Below, piece by piece: positions 41,639 through 50,902 of a stretch of 64,000 bases of DNA. Positions within the stretch are counted from its first letter, which is position 1. Each line of letters starts with the position of its first letter. Made by a program: the position numbers and the translations under genes. The stretch is from Halothiobacillus sp. (GTDB lineage Bacteria > Pseudomonadota > Gammaproteobacteria > Halothiobacillales > Halothiobacillaceae): positions 62,001-126,000 of the forward strand of contig JAGUXT010000055.1 of the NCBI GenBank assembly GCA_020061705.1. Reading direction: 5' to 3'. The notes below the pieces were generated by a model, which made no database searches, had not been told where the DNA came from, and saw only the letters and a program-made list of their open reading frames with translations.

Positions 41639-43357
41639 TCAGCTCAAACCAAGCCGCTGCTTGAGTGCATCCATAATGCCCTCAGCAGGCAATAATTTAT
41701 TTTCCGCCGCATCGCGGGCGCGGTATTCAAGCTCGCCTGCCGCCATGCCTTTGTCGCTGATGACCACGCGGTGCGGGATGCCGATCAGCTCCATGTCGGC
41801 GAACATCACGCCGGGGCGCACGTCACGGTCATCCAGCAACACTTCTACACCTAGCGCGAGCAGTTCGTTGTAAAGCTTTTGCGCCAGTTCCATGGTTTGC
41901 GGGGCTTTGGCAGCATTGAGTGGGAGCAGGGCGATCTGGAACGGTGCCAGTGCCGTTGGCCAGCGGATGCCGCGTTCGTCGTGGTTCTGCTCGATGGCGG
42001 AGGCGACCACGCGGGAGACGCCGATGCCATAGCAGCCCATGCTCATGATCTGGCTTTGACCCTGTTCGTCCAGTACCACGGCGTTCATGGCGCGGCTGTA
42101 TTTGTCGCCAAGCTGGAAGATGTGGCCGACTTCGATGCCGCGACGGATCACCAGGGTGCCATTTCCGTCCGGGCTGGGGTCGCCTTCGAGTACGTTACGG
42201 ATGTCGGCGACCATGTCCGGTTCGGGCAGGTCGCGGCTCCAATTCACGCCCGCAGTGTGAAACTTGGGCTTGTTGGCGCCGCAGACGAAATCGGCCATCA
42301 GTGCGACGGTGCGGTCGGCAATCACTTTGATGCTGTCGCGGTCAAGCCCGATGGGGCCGAGGAAACCAGGCGGACAGCCGAAACCGGCGCGAATCTCTTC
42401 TTCGGTCGCCAGGCGGAATTCTTCCAGTCCTTCGATCTTGGTGGTCTTGATCTCATTCAGGTTGTGGTCGCCGCGCAGCAGCAGGGCGTAAAGTTTTTCG
42501 CCCGCCATGACAGCAATCAGTTTGACGGTGCGTTGCAGCGGAATGCCGAGCAGGGCGGCGACATCCTCGCAGGTGGTTTGCTTGGGCGTATCGACATCAT
42601 GCATCGCTTCAGTCGCCTCTGGGCGCTCGACAGCCGGGGCGAGGGCTTCAGCCAGTTCAACGTTCGCGGCGTAGTCGGAGGCGTTGGAGAAGGCGATGTC
42701 GTCTTCGCCGGATGATGCCAAAACGTGGAATTCATGCGAGCCGGTGCCGCCGATGCTGCCTGTGTCAGCGCGCACGGCGCGGAAGTCCAGCCCCAGCCGG
42801 GTGAAGATGCGAGTGTAGGCAGCGTGCATCACCTCGTAGGTGGTTTGCAGGGAGTCCTGATCGAGATGGAAGGAGTAGGCATCTTTCATAAGAAATTCGC
42901 GCGCGCGCATGACGCCGAAGCGCGGGCGAACTTCGTCGCGGAATTTGGTCTGGATCTGGTAGTAGCAGACGGGTAGTTGCTTGTAACTCTTCAGGTCGCG
43001 GCGCGCGTAATCGGTGATAATTTCCTCATGTGTCGGGCCATAGCAGAACTCGCGGTTGTGACGATCCTTGAAGCGCAACAATTCGGGGCCGTATTGCTCC
43101 CAGCGACCGGATTCCTGCCACAGTTCAGCGGGTTGCACGGCGGGCATCAGCACTTCCAGCGCTCCGGCGCGATCCATTTCCTCGCGCACGATGCGCTCGA
43201 CCTTGCGCAGCACGCGCAGGCCGAGCGGTGACCAGGTGTAGAGCCCGGCGGCCAGACGGCGGATCAGACCGGCACGTAGCATCAGTTGGTGGCTGATGAC
43301 TTCGGCATCGGAGGGGATTTCTTTGAGGGTAGTCAGCGGGAAACGCGAGAGGCGCAT
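41639..43357 (-). CDS. proS: Prolyl-tRNA synthetase
   Basis: A 572-residue class II synthetase of the bacterial type, the same length as E. coli ProRS. Motif 1 is in [23 protein letters not shown] segments, motif 2 is near [17 protein letters not shown], and motif 3 is [17 protein letters not shown]. The editing (YbaK-like INS) domain lies between motifs 2 and 3 at about residues 225-380 ([28 protein letters not shown] in parts) and removes Ala-tRNA-Pro. The C-terminal anticodon-binding domain follows. The start [19 protein letters not shown] is the family N-terminus. Confidence 0.97.
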   Translation of the reverse strand: MRLSRFPLTTLKEIPSDAEVISHQLMLRAGLIRRLAAGLYTWSPLGLRVLRKVERIVREEMDRAGALEVLMPAVQPAELWQESGRWEQYGPELLRFKDRHNREFCYGPTHEEIITDYARRDLKSYKQLPVCYYQIQTKFRDEVRPRFGVMRAREFLMKDAYSFHLDQDSLQTTYEVMHAAYTRIFTRLGLDFRAVRADTGSIGGTGSHEFHVLASSGEDDIAFSNASDYAANVELAEALAPAVERPEATEAMHDVDTPKQTTCEDVAALLGIPLQRTVKLIAVMAGEKLYALLLRGDHNLNEIKTTKIEGLEEFRLATEEEIRAGFGCPPGFLGPIGLDRDSIKVIADRTVALMADFVCGANKPKFHTAGVNWSRDLPEPDMVADIRNVLEGDPSPDGNGTLVIRRGIEVGHIFQLGDKYSRAMNAVVLDEQGQSQIMSMGCYGIGVSRVVASAIEQNHDERGIRWPTALAPFQIALLPLNAAKAPQTMELAQKLYNELLALGVEVLLDDRDVRPGVMFADMELIGIPHRVVISDKGMAAGELEYRARDAAENKLLPAEGIMDALKQRLGLS

Positions 43358-43400
43358 GAAAGGAAGGAACCTTATAAATGAAGAAAAGTTGAAAAATTAA

Positions 43401-43498
43401 GAGCTTACGCAAAAGTTTTCCAGCAAGGCAAAACATCAAAGACAGTACAACCGAGTACGGCGAGGCGATTGAACGCCGCTGGGGCGGTTTTGCGTAAC
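43401..43498 (+). repeat. R1 repeat, copy B (98 bp)
   Basis: Starts GAGCTTACGCAAAA and ends TTTTGCGTAAC, which are inverted. The core CCAGCAAGGCAAAACATC, AAGACAGTAC, GAGTACGGCGAGGCG and GAACGCCGCTGG aligns with copies A and C. It lies between proS and the MIF gene; no other gene is seen in 43358-43547. Confidence 0.75.
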
Positions 43499-43547
43499 TA
43501 ATTGCAGCCAGATCGTCTCAAGTCCGACAGGCTACTAGGATTGTGAA

Positions 43548-43892
43548 TTAGAACGTGCCGCCGTTCCAGCCCCAATGCTGGGGTTGCGCTGCGCTGAACT
43601 CGATGTAGACACGGGCGGGATCGAGTTGCAGCTCGTGCTGCAAAAGCGCGCAAAGCGCTGCGGCAAACGGCGGAATTTGCGCGTCACTCAAGCCGATGCT
43701 TTTGCACTCAAGATAAGCACATGGGGCATCCGTTGCGGCGAAGGTCATGCTTTGCTGTGAGCTAACATTCGTCATAACCCACTGTTCGGGCTTGCCAATC
43801 ACCTCGGACGTGAGCACGGTTAAATGCTTGGCGATGCCCATTTCCTGGGCGCGCTCGAGGGTGAGATTGGTTGAAAGTGAAATTAGAGGCAC
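43548..43892 (-). CDS. MIF-family tautomerase (phenylpyruvate tautomerase-related)
   Basis: A 114-residue protein beginning MPLISLSTNLTLERA. The catalytic N-terminal Pro follows the start Met directly only if the GTG at 43892 is used, which settles the start. Further MIF features are YIEFSAAQPQHWGWNGGTF, the C-terminal N-G-TF end, and length 114-115. The conserved Lys32 region reads GKPEQWVMTNV. Bacterial MIF-like proteins show keto-enol tautomerase activity; the physiological substrate is not known. It lies five bases after the DUF4124 gene on the same strand. Confidence 0.85.
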   Translation of the reverse strand: MPLISLSTNLTLERAQEMGIAKHLTVLTSEVIGKPEQWVMTNVSSQQSMTFAATDAPCAYLECKSIGLSDAQIPPFAAALCALLQHELQLDPARVYIEFSAAQPQHWGWNGGTF

Positions 43893-43897
43893 GGCAA

Positions 43898-44344
43898 CTA
43901 CTCGCAATATTCCTTCACCCGTACACGTTCAGCTTCAATCATTTTTTGACGCTCTTCTTCCGGTACGCGCTGCATCTGTCCGTCTGCAGTACGGGTCATT
44001 AAACGCGGGCTGGATTCGAGTTGTTGCAACCGGCTTTGCGCATCCTTGCATTGTGCTGCAATCTGTTCAGCCGAAATGGTCAGCATTTCCTTGGGCTTGT
44101 CCGTTGTAGCATCCTTGGGCTTGTCTTCGACTTTGGTCTCGACGGCCTTTTCAGAAGTAGACGCTGGGGTGCTTGGCGAATAAATACGCGGCTTAACTTC
44201 CTCAGCCTTTACGTTTTTGGGTGGCTCAGCACCAAAATGCGTGACGCCATTAGCATCGACCCATTTATGAATGGTGGTATCAGCCATGAGAGGCGCACTT
44301 GCCAAGGCGATGGAACACGCAAGTGCTGCAATAATGTGACGCAT
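43898..44344 (-). CDS. DUF4124-domain periplasmic protein
   Basis: A 148-residue exported protein: signal peptide MRHIIAALACSIALASAPLMA, then the short DUF4124 domain (HKWVDANGVTHFGAEPP), a Lys/Glu/Pro/Thr-rich linker and a C-terminal helix with two Cys (QCKDAQSRLQQLESS, KEYCE) probably joined by a disulfide. The function of the family is unknown. The ATG at 44344 has AAGGAG five bases upstream. It is divergent from dacC and followed by the MIF gene. Confidence 0.85.
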   Translation of the reverse strand: MRHIIAALACSIALASAPLMADTTIHKWVDANGVTHFGAEPPKNVKAEEVKPRIYSPSTPASTSEKAVETKVEDKPKDATTDKPKEMLTISAEQIAAQCKDAQSRLQQLESSPRLMTRTADGQMQRVPEEERQKMIEAERVRVKEYCE

Positions 44345-44483
44345 ATGGACTCCTTTGAACAAGGTTGAGTTAGATTAGGTATCTGTGAAGTTTGTACGAC
44401 CAAGGGTGCGCTCGGCGTTTTTGAACGCTAGAATGCGGCAGTAAATTTTTTCCTTCACTGAAAATACGTCGAAAATACGAATT

Positions 44484-45701
44484 ATGCAAAATACTTTCCG
44501 CCGCCTTTTGACCGTCACAGCACTTTCTTTCAGCCTTGCTGCCTTTGCAGACTCGTCCATCGCTGCTCCCACGCCTACGGCAGCCCCTAATCCGGCACCG
44601 TCTATGCCAGTTCCCGCCCCGATGGCTATGCCCTTACCCAGTGCGCCAACCTTGGCGGCAAAATCCTATGTGCTAATGGACTTTAATAGCGGGCAATTCT
44701 TGGTCGAGCAGAACCCTGATATGCGGGTGGAGCCTGCCAGCATTACCAAGTTGATGACAGCGTACATTATCTATGCGGCCATGCAGCGCGGGGATTTGAA
44801 GCCCGATACCATGGTCAACATCAGCGAAAAGGCCTGGCGCATGGAAGGCTCCAAGATGTTTGTGCGCGTGGGTACGCAGGTCTCGGTTGATGATCTCCTC
44901 AAGGGCATGATTATCCAGTCAGGTAACGATGCGACTATCGCTCTTGCTGAACACATTGCCGGCAGTGAGGAGGCTTTTGCGGCCATGATGAATCACGAGG
45001 CGCAGCGCATGGGCTTGACCGGTACCCACTTCACCAACTCGACCGGCTGGCCGGATGCCAATCATTACAGCACTGCGCGTGATGTGGCTCATCTGCTGGC
45101 GGCAGTCATCCGTGACTTTCCCGAAGGTTACAAGCGCGAAAGCGAAAAGGAATTTGTATGGAACAATATCAAGCAAATTAACCGCAATCGCTTGTTGTGG
45201 CGCGACCCTTCGGTCGATGGCGGTAAAACCGGCCATACCGAGTCAGCAGGTTTTTGTTTGGCTGCCTCGGCGCAGCGTGAAGGGATGCGCTTGATTTCAG
45301 TTGTGCTCGGTGCAGGCAGTGATGCCGCGCGTGCCGAGCAAACGGCAGTGTTGTTGAACTATGGCTTTCGTTTCTTTGAAACCCGTTTGGTACGTAAAGC
45401 CGGGGATGTTTTGGATCAGCCGCGTATCTGGAAGGGCGCGGAAAAAACTGCAAAGTTGGGAATAAACCGCGACTTTTATGTCACTACACAACGTGGCAAG
45501 TTCGACCAATTGAATCTGGTTTTGGATGTCACGCCAAATTTGACCGCACCATTGGCGCAAGATCAGACAGTGGGTGCGTTGCGCGCCAAGCTTGGTGATA
45601 AACAGGAAAGCGAAGTGCCTGTTGTGGCGTTGGTTGCAGTACCGGAAGGCGGATTCATTCGTCGCATGACGGATAGTGTCATCTTGATGTTTAAGAAATA
45701 A
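44484..45701 (+). CDS. dacC: D-alanyl-D-alanine carboxypeptidase (PBP5/6 type)
   Basis: A 405-residue low-molecular-weight penicillin-binding protein that trims the terminal D-Ala of peptidoglycan pentapeptides. A signal peptide and an unusual Pro/Ala/Met-rich linker (residues 28-57) precede the domain. Active-site motifs: Ser86-x-x-Lys89 (EPASITKLM), Ser146-Gly-Asn148, and Lys248-Thr-Gly (DGGKTGHTESAG). The C-terminal PBP5 domain ends with an amphipathic membrane anchor (GGFIRRMTDSVILMFKK). It stands at the head of the dacC-ybeD-lipB-lipA block. The name dacC rather than dacA is a choice of convention. Confidence 0.93.
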   Translation: MQNTFRRLLTVTALSFSLAAFADSSIAAPTPTAAPNPAPSMPVPAPMAMPLPSAPTLAAKSYVLMDFNSGQFLVEQNPDMRVEPASITKLMTAYIIYAAMQRGDLKPDTMVNISEKAWRMEGSKMFVRVGTQVSVDDLLKGMIIQSGNDATIALAEHIAGSEEAFAAMMNHEAQRMGLTGTHFTNSTGWPDANHYSTARDVAHLLAAVIRDFPEGYKRESEKEFVWNNIKQINRNRLLWRDPSVDGGKTGHTESAGFCLAASAQREGMRLISVVLGAGSDAARAEQTAVLLNYGFRFFETRLVRKAGDVLDQPRIWKGAEKTAKLGINRDFYVTTQRGKFDQLNLVLDVTPNLTAPLAQDQTVGALRAKLGDKQESEVPVVALVAVPEGGFIRRMTDSVILMFKK

Positions 45702-45703
45702 CA

Positions 45704-45737
45704 CCCAATCTATTCGCACTTAAAACAAAAGATTGGG
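45704..45737 (+). promoter_or_regulatory. Hairpin covering the ybeD ribosome-binding site
   Basis: CCCAATCT (45704-45711) and AGATTGGG (45730-45737) pair around an 18-base loop. The right arm includes part of the GGGGG Shine-Dalgarno of the DUF493 gene, so the stem could limit its translation. No T-run follows. Confidence 0.35.
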
Positions 45738-45745
45738 GGTTTGAC

Positions 45746-46027
45746 ATGAGTTTTTGCGCACTGGACGATAATCCGCCGCCTTTGGAGTTTCCTTGCGACT
45801 ACCCCATTAAAATCATGGGCGAGGCCTCCGATGATTTTCACACTGAAATGGTCGCCTTGATTCGCTGCCACGCGCCGGAGGTTTGCGATGCAGACGTCAG
45901 CTTGCGCGCCAGTAAGGGCGGGAAATATGTCTCGGTAAGCATCCAACTGCGTGCCCAGTCGCGTGAGCAGGTGGATGCGATTGTTATTGCGCTACGCGAA
46001 CACCCGAAGGTCTTGGCGAGTCTTTAA
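45746..46027 (+). CDS. DUF493/YbeD-family protein
   Basis: A 93-residue small cytoplasmic protein with an ACT-like fold. LEFPCDYPIKIMGEA, LIRCHAPE and SKGGKYVSVSIQLRA match YbeD (87 residues in E. coli), which is encoded between dacA and lipB in many proteobacteria. Its role is unclear; a regulatory link to lipoate attachment has been proposed from gene context. Here lipB is 3.2 kb away, because a two-component system and two small genes are inserted. The stop overlaps the end of the convergent 120-residue gene by four bases. Confidence 0.88.
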   Translation: MSFCALDDNPPPLEFPCDYPIKIMGEASDDFHTEMVALIRCHAPEVCDADVSLRASKGGKYVSVSIQLRAQSREQVDAIVIALREHPKVLASL

Positions 46028-46386
46028 TTTTCCATGCCTAGTTCTCCCTGTCGATCGGGTGAGTGACCGTGTCGCATTGTGATACCCAAGGCTTTGGCTT
46101 GCTCACGCAGGGCTTCACGCTGGGGCTTGAGTTCTGCACGCAGGGCTTGTCTTCCCGCTTTTTCCTTCTCTTCGCACGCACGGAAAGCTTCGCGGTTTTG
46201 TGCTTGCTGAATGCAGATTTCAGCTTCCTGCAAAATAGCAATGCGACCTTGATGGCTGCGTGATTCGATGCGTTTGAATTCTTCAAACAATGCCTGCTTC
46301 TCAGGAGTGTGTGCGGGCGCTGCGCTAGCAATGCTGCTGATAATGAGTGTCGTAGCGATCAGCGCGGTTGATAAAACTGTTTTCAT
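46024..46386 (-). CDS. Small periplasmic helical protein (120 residues), Spy-like in layout
   Basis: A signal peptide (MKTVLSTALIATTLIISSIASA) precedes an all-helical, charged mature part with two Cys (EICIQQAQ, RACEEKEK) that could form a disulfide, then LKPQREALREQAKALG. It resembles small stress-induced periplasmic proteins such as Spy/CpxP in size and charge, but lacks a clear LTxxQ motif, so no family name is given. It lies downstream of the BaeSR-like genes on the same strand, which suggests it may be a target of that system (BaeR controls spy in E. coli). Confidence 0.65.
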   Translation of the reverse strand: MKTVLSTALIATTLIISSIASAAPAHTPEKQALFEEFKRIESRSHQGRIAILQEAEICIQQAQNREAFRACEEKEKAGRQALRAELKPQREALREQAKALGITMRHGHSPDRQGELGMEN

Positions 46387-46410
46387 AATAGTTATGCTCC
46401 TAATGGTGGA

Positions 46411-46755
46411 TTAATCGGCAATGCGCGGCTGGATTTCCAAATCGTGTTTTTGCGTGTAAACATTCTGGCTTGCCCCGCGTTGATCCTGGCGCATATCCTG
46501 ACGTTCGTTGTGTGTCATCACTCCATCGCTTTTGTAGCCGCGCTCCTGCTGGCGTAGTGATCTTTGCTGGTTGGCAAGTTCTCGGGTTTCACTGCGCGTA
46601 AGCTGCCCCGAACGTACGCCCTGCTGGATTCGCTCATGTTGCCGGTGCTGTTGGGCATTGACGTAAGGGTCGTGGATGGGCGCGGCGGTGCTTGTGGTGG
46701 CGATGGTTAGTGTCATGGACGCGATACATGCTGCAATAATCGGCATTTTGTTCAT
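46411..46755 (-). CDS. Small periplasmic Gln/Arg-rich protein (114 residues)
   Basis: A signal peptide (MNKMPIIAACIASMTLTIATTSTAA) is followed by a hydrophilic, helical mature part. The pattern RIQQGVRSGQLTRSETREL and GVMTHNERQDMRQDQ contains two SGQLTxxE / DGxMTxxE repeats, as in a common proteobacterial family of unknown function. LTRSETREL and MTHNERQDM recall the LTxxQ/E repeats of Spy-type proteins. AGGAG-like AGAGGAGAC lies before the ATG. It is 24 bases upstream of the 120-residue gene and probably forms an operon with it. Confidence 0.65.
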   Translation of the reverse strand: MNKMPIIAACIASMTLTIATTSTAAPIHDPYVNAQQHRQHERIQQGVRSGQLTRSETRELANQQRSLRQQERGYKSDGVMTHNERQDMRQDQRGASQNVYTQKHDLEIQPRIAD

Positions 46756-46907
46756 GCCAAGTCTCCTCTGTCGGTTGCTCGGATCGGGATATACGTTTTC
46801 CCTTGATCTGTATTCTGGCGAGCGTTATTGCAGAACCCGAGGTGAGTTGGTGGAGATAATGTGGAGTTTTGTGCGCGCCAATTTGAAATGGACTAGGTGT
46901 TTTTCAT

Positions 46908-47010
46908 AGGGCTTACGCATAACCGCTCCAGCAAGGCAAAGCGTCGAAGACAGTTCAATCTAGTACGGCGAGGTGCTTGAACGCCGCTGGAGCAGTTTTG
47001 CATATGCCCT
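46908..47010 (+). repeat. R1 repeat, copy C (103 bp)
   Basis: AGGGCTTACGCAT at the left and GCATATGCCCT at the right are inverted. The core CCAGCAAGGCAAAGCGTCG, AAGACAGT, TAGTACGGCGAGG and TTGAACGCCGCTGG matches copies A and B. It lies between the small periplasmic protein genes and baeR; the rest of 46756-46907 shows no gene. Confidence 0.75.
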
Positions 47011-47013
47011 GTC

Positions 47014-47700
47014 TCAATCACCCCAGCGGTAGCCGATACCATAGACCGATTGCACCAAATCTCGCTCTGGAGCGGCCTCAATAAGTTTGCGGCGCAGGTT
47101 TTTGACGTGACTGTCGACGGTGCGTTCGCTGACGATGCGGTGGTCGGCGTAAATCTTTTGCAGCAAGCTTTCACGTCCAAATACTCGCCCAGGGTGGGCA
47201 TGCAATGTTGCCAACAGGCGGAATTCCACCGGGGTGAGATCTAGCGCCTGACCATCCAGTTTGGCTTGGAAGCGTTCTTCATCCAGATACAGTCCATCAC
47301 GTGGATGGTCGGGGTGCTCGGCAAGCAGATGTCCATTGGCGCGGCGCAATAGCGCCCTGACCCTGGAAACTACTTCACGCGGGCTGAATGGTTTGCATAC
47401 ATAATCGTCAGCACCCATTTCCAGTCCGAGCAGTCGGTCAATTTCCTCGACACGTGCCGTGAGCATGATGATCGGCACAGCGGAAAATTGGCGCAGGGCA
47501 CGACAAACCTCCAGCCCGTCGCGTCCCGGTAGCATCAGATCAAGTATTACCAAATCAGGTTTGTGCTGACGCACTTCATTGTCAACGCTCAGCCCATCGG
47601 CCAACCATGTGCTGCGATAGCCCGCTTGTTGCAGATAATCGGCCAGCAGACGGGCGATTTTTTCTTCGTCTTCGACGATCAGGATATATGGCTGATTCAT
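47014..47700 (-). CDS. baeR: OmpR-family response regulator, BaeR-like
   Basis: A 228-residue response regulator. The receiver domain has the acidic pocket (Glu10, Asp11), phospho-acceptor Asp54 (ILDLMLPG), Thr81 and Lys103 (CKPFSP). The winged-helix DNA-binding domain follows: LTPVEFRLLATLHAHPGRVF and TVDSHVKNLRRKL. The VEEIDRLLGLEMGADDYVCKP and RFQA blocks are closest to E. coli BaeR, which responds to envelope stress and metals and activates spy and efflux pumps. It overlaps the kinase gene by four bases. The target genes may include the adjacent periplasmic proteins. Confidence 0.85.
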   Translation of the reverse strand: MNQPYILIVEDEEKIARLLADYLQQAGYRSTWLADGLSVDNEVRQHKPDLVILDLMLPGRDGLEVCRALRQFSAVPIIMLTARVEEIDRLLGLEMGADDYVCKPFSPREVVSRVRALLRRANGHLLAEHPDHPRDGLYLDEERFQAKLDGQALDLTPVEFRLLATLHAHPGRVFGRESLLQKIYADHRIVSERTVDSHVKNLRRKLIEAAPERDLVQSVYGIGYRWGD

Positions 47701-49151
47701 TTTTTTTCGGTTAAAAGTGGCAGGCTTAGGCGCAGCCCCAAACCGCCCAGTGTGGATGGGAAGGCCTCAAGCTGGCCTCCGTGGGTCTGCACAATCGCCC
47801 GGCACATCGCAAGACCAAGACCAGCGCCGCCGTGTTCGCGGCTACGCGAGGTTTCGACGCGGTACAGTCGTTCAAACAGGCGCGGCATGGCCTCGGCAGG
47901 TACGCCGGGGGCGCTGTCCTCAAGGGTCAATATGACTTCGTGCGCTGTTTGCTGGCAGTTCAGGCGCACGCGCCCAGGAGCCTGCGTGTAACGGGCGCTG
48001 TTTTCCAGCAAATTGGCAAGGACTTGATGCAGGCGTTGCGGGTCGCCGTATATTTCACTCTGACTTGCACAGTCGAGCTCAAACGTCAGCCCGCTGTGAC
48101 GAAAGCGCTCGCGGAAGCGCTCGGCGGCATTTTGCACAAGCTCATCAAGCACCAAGGGCTGCATTGCGTGTTTGAATGCACCACGGTCAGCCTGTGCGAG
48201 TTGGTAAAGGTCGTTGATGAGGCGATCCAGACGCTCGGTTTCCTGACGTAATGAGGTTAGGGCCTGCAGGTCGAGCGGACGCACGCCATCCTGCAAGGCT
48301 TCAATTTCACCTTTAAGAATGCTCAGTGGAGTGCGCAACTCGTGTGACACATCTGCCAGCCAGGCACGGCGGTCACGTTCCTGATGTTCTAGCGCCTGTG
48401 CCATGTGGTCGAATTGGGTAGCCAGTTGCCCCAGTTCGTCATCGCGCTTCAGCGCGACCCTCCGGCTGAAATCCCCCTGCGCAAGACCTTGCGCAGCAAG
48501 GTTCATACGACGGATAGGTTGCAGAAAATGGCGGGCAAGCAAGGCGGAGGCGGCGCCTGCCAGCAGCAGGGCAAGCAGGCCAATCCAGAGCAAGCCTTGG
48601 GTTTGTTCGCGCAGCAGACGATCACGCAGGGCATCGCCCCTCAATTTGGGTGGGGCAATTCCCAACCAGCCGACTTTCTGCTCATGCACCACAATAGGCA
48701 GACGTTTGGCTTGCTGGAGTAGGTCGGCGTTTCCGGCAATCACCGTGCCCGTTGTATCAATCAAAATAAGTCGGCGCATCAGGTTGAGCATCGCAGGATT
48801 TACACGTCGATCAGCAGTGCGAGTTGTAACTTGCTCACGAAATTGAGCTTCTCCAATCCTTGATTCAGGGTTAAGGGATTCCTGCTCTTGGCGTAGTTGG
48901 AACGCAGCCTGTCGTAATAGTGCAGCCCAGCGCCCGGGGCGATTGCGCAAAACGTCCCAGCTATTGTTGACCGCGTAAAAATCGGCAAGCTCCTTCACCA
49001 AAAAATCGGCACGCTCGAGTTCTTCCTGTTGGACATAGTTGCGCAAACCTTGGGTAAAGCGCCATTGTGCAGCCAGCATGATGCCGCCGATCAGCGTTAG
49101 GCTGACCAGTAACATCACCAGAAAAAGGCGGGTACTTATTCCAAGGCGCAT
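47697..49151 (-). CDS. baeS: Sensor histidine kinase, BaeS-like
   Basis: A 484-residue inner-membrane kinase: first membrane segment at residues 8-28, periplasmic sensor to about 186, second segment about 187-206, a HAMP domain (RHFLQPIRRMNLAAQGLAQG), DHp with His270 in DVSHELRTPLS, and a catalytic domain with the N box (LANLLENSARYT), DSAPGV and GGAGLGLAMC. The overall layout and the BaeR-like partner support a BaeS-type sensor; the signal is unknown. The start at 49151 has GAGG nine bases upstream; the frame opens at 49178. It is transcribed before baeR. Confidence 0.83.
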   Translation of the reverse strand: MRLGISTRLFLVMLLVSLTLIGGIMLAAQWRFTQGLRNYVQQEELERADFLVKELADFYAVNNSWDVLRNRPGRWAALLRQAAFQLRQEQESLNPESRIGEAQFREQVTTRTADRRVNPAMLNLMRRLILIDTTGTVIAGNADLLQQAKRLPIVVHEQKVGWLGIAPPKLRGDALRDRLLREQTQGLLWIGLLALLLAGAASALLARHFLQPIRRMNLAAQGLAQGDFSRRVALKRDDELGQLATQFDHMAQALEHQERDRRAWLADVSHELRTPLSILKGEIEALQDGVRPLDLQALTSLRQETERLDRLINDLYQLAQADRGAFKHAMQPLVLDELVQNAAERFRERFRHSGLTFELDCASQSEIYGDPQRLHQVLANLLENSARYTQAPGRVRLNCQQTAHEVILTLEDSAPGVPAEAMPRLFERLYRVETSRSREHGGAGLGLAMCRAIVQTHGGQLEAFPSTLGGLGLRLSLPLLTEKK

Positions 49152-49280
49152 GAACCACATCCTCATTGATTTCAACAACTTTAGAAGTTGTAAACCCTAT
49201 GCACAATCCACTAGACAAGAATTCCATGGAAACTACACATTTGGCCGAGTGTGCACCGTACAGAAGATTCAGCAGATACA

Positions 49281-49946
49281 ATGCTCGCCATGTCAGCCCC
49301 GCTTCCTGCAACAACTTATTTGCTTATTCGTGATCTGGGGAAAATCCCCTACGCGGAAAGCTTTGCCGCCATGCGCGCTTTTACCCTGGCACGAGAAGAT
49401 ATCGCGCCGAATGAAGTTTGGTTGCTGCAACATCCGCCAGTGTTTACACAGGGGCTGAATGGTCAGGCCAGTCATGTGCTCATGCCAGGCGATATTCCCG
49501 TGGTGGCGAGTGATCGTGGCGGCCAGGTGAGTTATCACGGTCCGGGTCAGCTTGTGGCCTATCTTTTGTTTGACCTTGCGCGTGCCAAACTCGGCGTACG
49601 CGAGTTGGTCGATCGGCTTGAAAATGCGCTCGTTGCCTTACTGACCGAGCTGGGGGTCGAGGCGCATTCACGGTTAGATGCGCCGGGGGTCTATGTCGGT
49701 GAATGCAAAATTGCGTCCTTGGGTCTGAAGATTCGCAAGGGGCGCTGCTATCATGGCTTGGCTTTGAATGTAGATATGGATTTATCGCCATTTACGCGCA
49801 TCAATCCATGCGGCTATGCAGGTTTGCGTATGTGTCAGGTGCGTGATTTTGTGCCGAATATCACACTGGATGCGCTTAAACACCCTTTGGCATGCCATCT
49901 TGCCCGCCAGCTTGAACTTGAACCTCTATTTGTGGACGCACTATGA
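49281..49946 (+). CDS. lipB: Octanoyl-(acyl-carrier-protein) transferase
   Basis: A 221-residue enzyme that moves octanoate from ACP to the lipoyl domains of 2-oxo acid dehydrogenases and GcvH. The active-site Cys is in [11 protein letters not shown] and the Lys in [34 protein letters not shown] is the family signature. The start could be ATG 49281 or 49290, or GTG 49251; none has a good Shine-Dalgarno. It overlaps lipA by four bases (ATGA). Usually adjacent to ybeD, it is separated from it here by the baeSR insertion. Confidence 0.94.
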   Translation: MLAMSAPLPATTYLLIRDLGKIPYAESFAAMRAFTLAREDIAPNEVWLLQHPPVFTQGLNGQASHVLMPGDIPVVASDRGGQVSYHGPGQLVAYLLFDLARAKLGVRELVDRLENALVALLTELGVEAHSRLDAPGVYVGECKIASLGLKIRKGRCYHGLALNVDMDLSPFTRINPCGYAGLRMCQVRDFVPNITLDALKHPLACHLARQLELEPLFVDAL

Positions 49947-50902
49947 GCTTGAACCAGCCCCCTCGCAGTATCACTCCGGAAATGCGCAGCTCCGACAAGG
50001 TCTCGCGCATTCCAGTCAAGGTGGTGCCGCGTGACGAACCCTTGCCCAAGCCGAAGTGGATACGCTCGCAGGTGCATGGCAGCGCCGAGGTGCAAAGGCT
50101 TAAGGGCATTCTGCGCGAGGCGCGCCTGCATACGGTGTGCGAGGAGGCCAATTGCCCCAATCTGGGCGAGTGTTTTGGCGGCGGCACGGCCACCTTCATG
50201 ATTATGGGCGGCATTTGCACCCGGCGTTGTCCGTTTTGTGATGTGGCGCATGGTCGCCCCGATCCGCTGGATACCGAAGAGCCGGGCAATCTGGCACGTA
50301 CCATTGCGGCGATGAACCTGAAATATGTGGTGATTACTTCGGTGGATCGGGATGATTTGCGCGATGGTGGTGCGGCGCATTTTGCCGCCTGCATTCGTGA
50401 GTCGCGTGCGGCGCGTCCCGGCTTGACGGTTGAAACACTGGTGCCGGATTTCCGAGGGCGCGAGGTGATTGCGATTGATATCTTGGCGCAGGATCCGCCG
50501 GATGTATTGAATCACAATTTGGAAACAGTGCCTCGTTTGTACCGCGAAGCACGTCCGGGCGCGGATTACGCCGGTTCGCTGCGCCTTTTGCGTGAGTTCA
50601 AGGCGCGTGTGCCGCAGGTGCCGACCAAGTCCGGCTTGATGCTGGGGTTGGGCGAGACGGATGAGGAAATCATTGAGGTGTTGCGCGATTTGCGTGCGCA
50701 CGGAGTGGATATGCTGACCTTGGGGCAGTATTTGCAGCCAAGCCAGCATCATCTTTCGGTGCAGCGTTATGTTTCGCCCGAAGGTTTTGATGAGCTGGCT
50801 CGAGTGGCGCGTGAGCTGGGCTTCCGCCATGTCGCCAGTGGCCCGCTGGTGCGCAGTTCGTACCATGCCGAGCACGGTGGCCTTGCGCTTTTGGAGGAAT
50901 GA
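49943..50902 (+). CDS. lipA: Lipoyl synthase
   Basis: A 319-residue radical-SAM enzyme that inserts two sulfurs into octanoyl groups to make lipoyl. Auxiliary cluster: Cys66, Cys71, Cys77 ([14 protein letters not shown]). Radical-SAM cluster: Cys92, Cys96, Cys99 (CTRRCPFC). Other blocks: [22 protein letters not shown] and the C-terminal Ser of [12 protein letters not shown] that ligates the auxiliary cluster. Length matches E. coli LipA (321). It is coupled to lipB and overlaps the NERD gene by four bases. Confidence 0.97.
   Translation: MSLNQPPRSITPEMRSSDKVSRIPVKVVPRDEPLPKPKWIRSQVHGSAEVQRLKGILREARLHTVCEEANCPNLGECFGGGTATFMIMGGICTRRCPFCDVAHGRPDPLDTEEPGNLARTIAAMNLKYVVITSVDRDDLRDGGAAHFAACIRESRAARPGLTVETLVPDFRGREVIAIDILAQDPPDVLNHNLETVPRLYREARPGADYAGSLRLLREFKARVPQVPTKSGLMLGLGETDEEIIEVLRDLRAHGVDMLTLGQYLQPSQHHLSVQRYVSPEGFDELARVARELGFRHVASGPLVRSSYHAEHGGLALLEE

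Noticed and set aside
41879..42715. 278-codon open frame opposite proS
   Set aside because: Antisense shadow; proS motifs are complete on the other strand.
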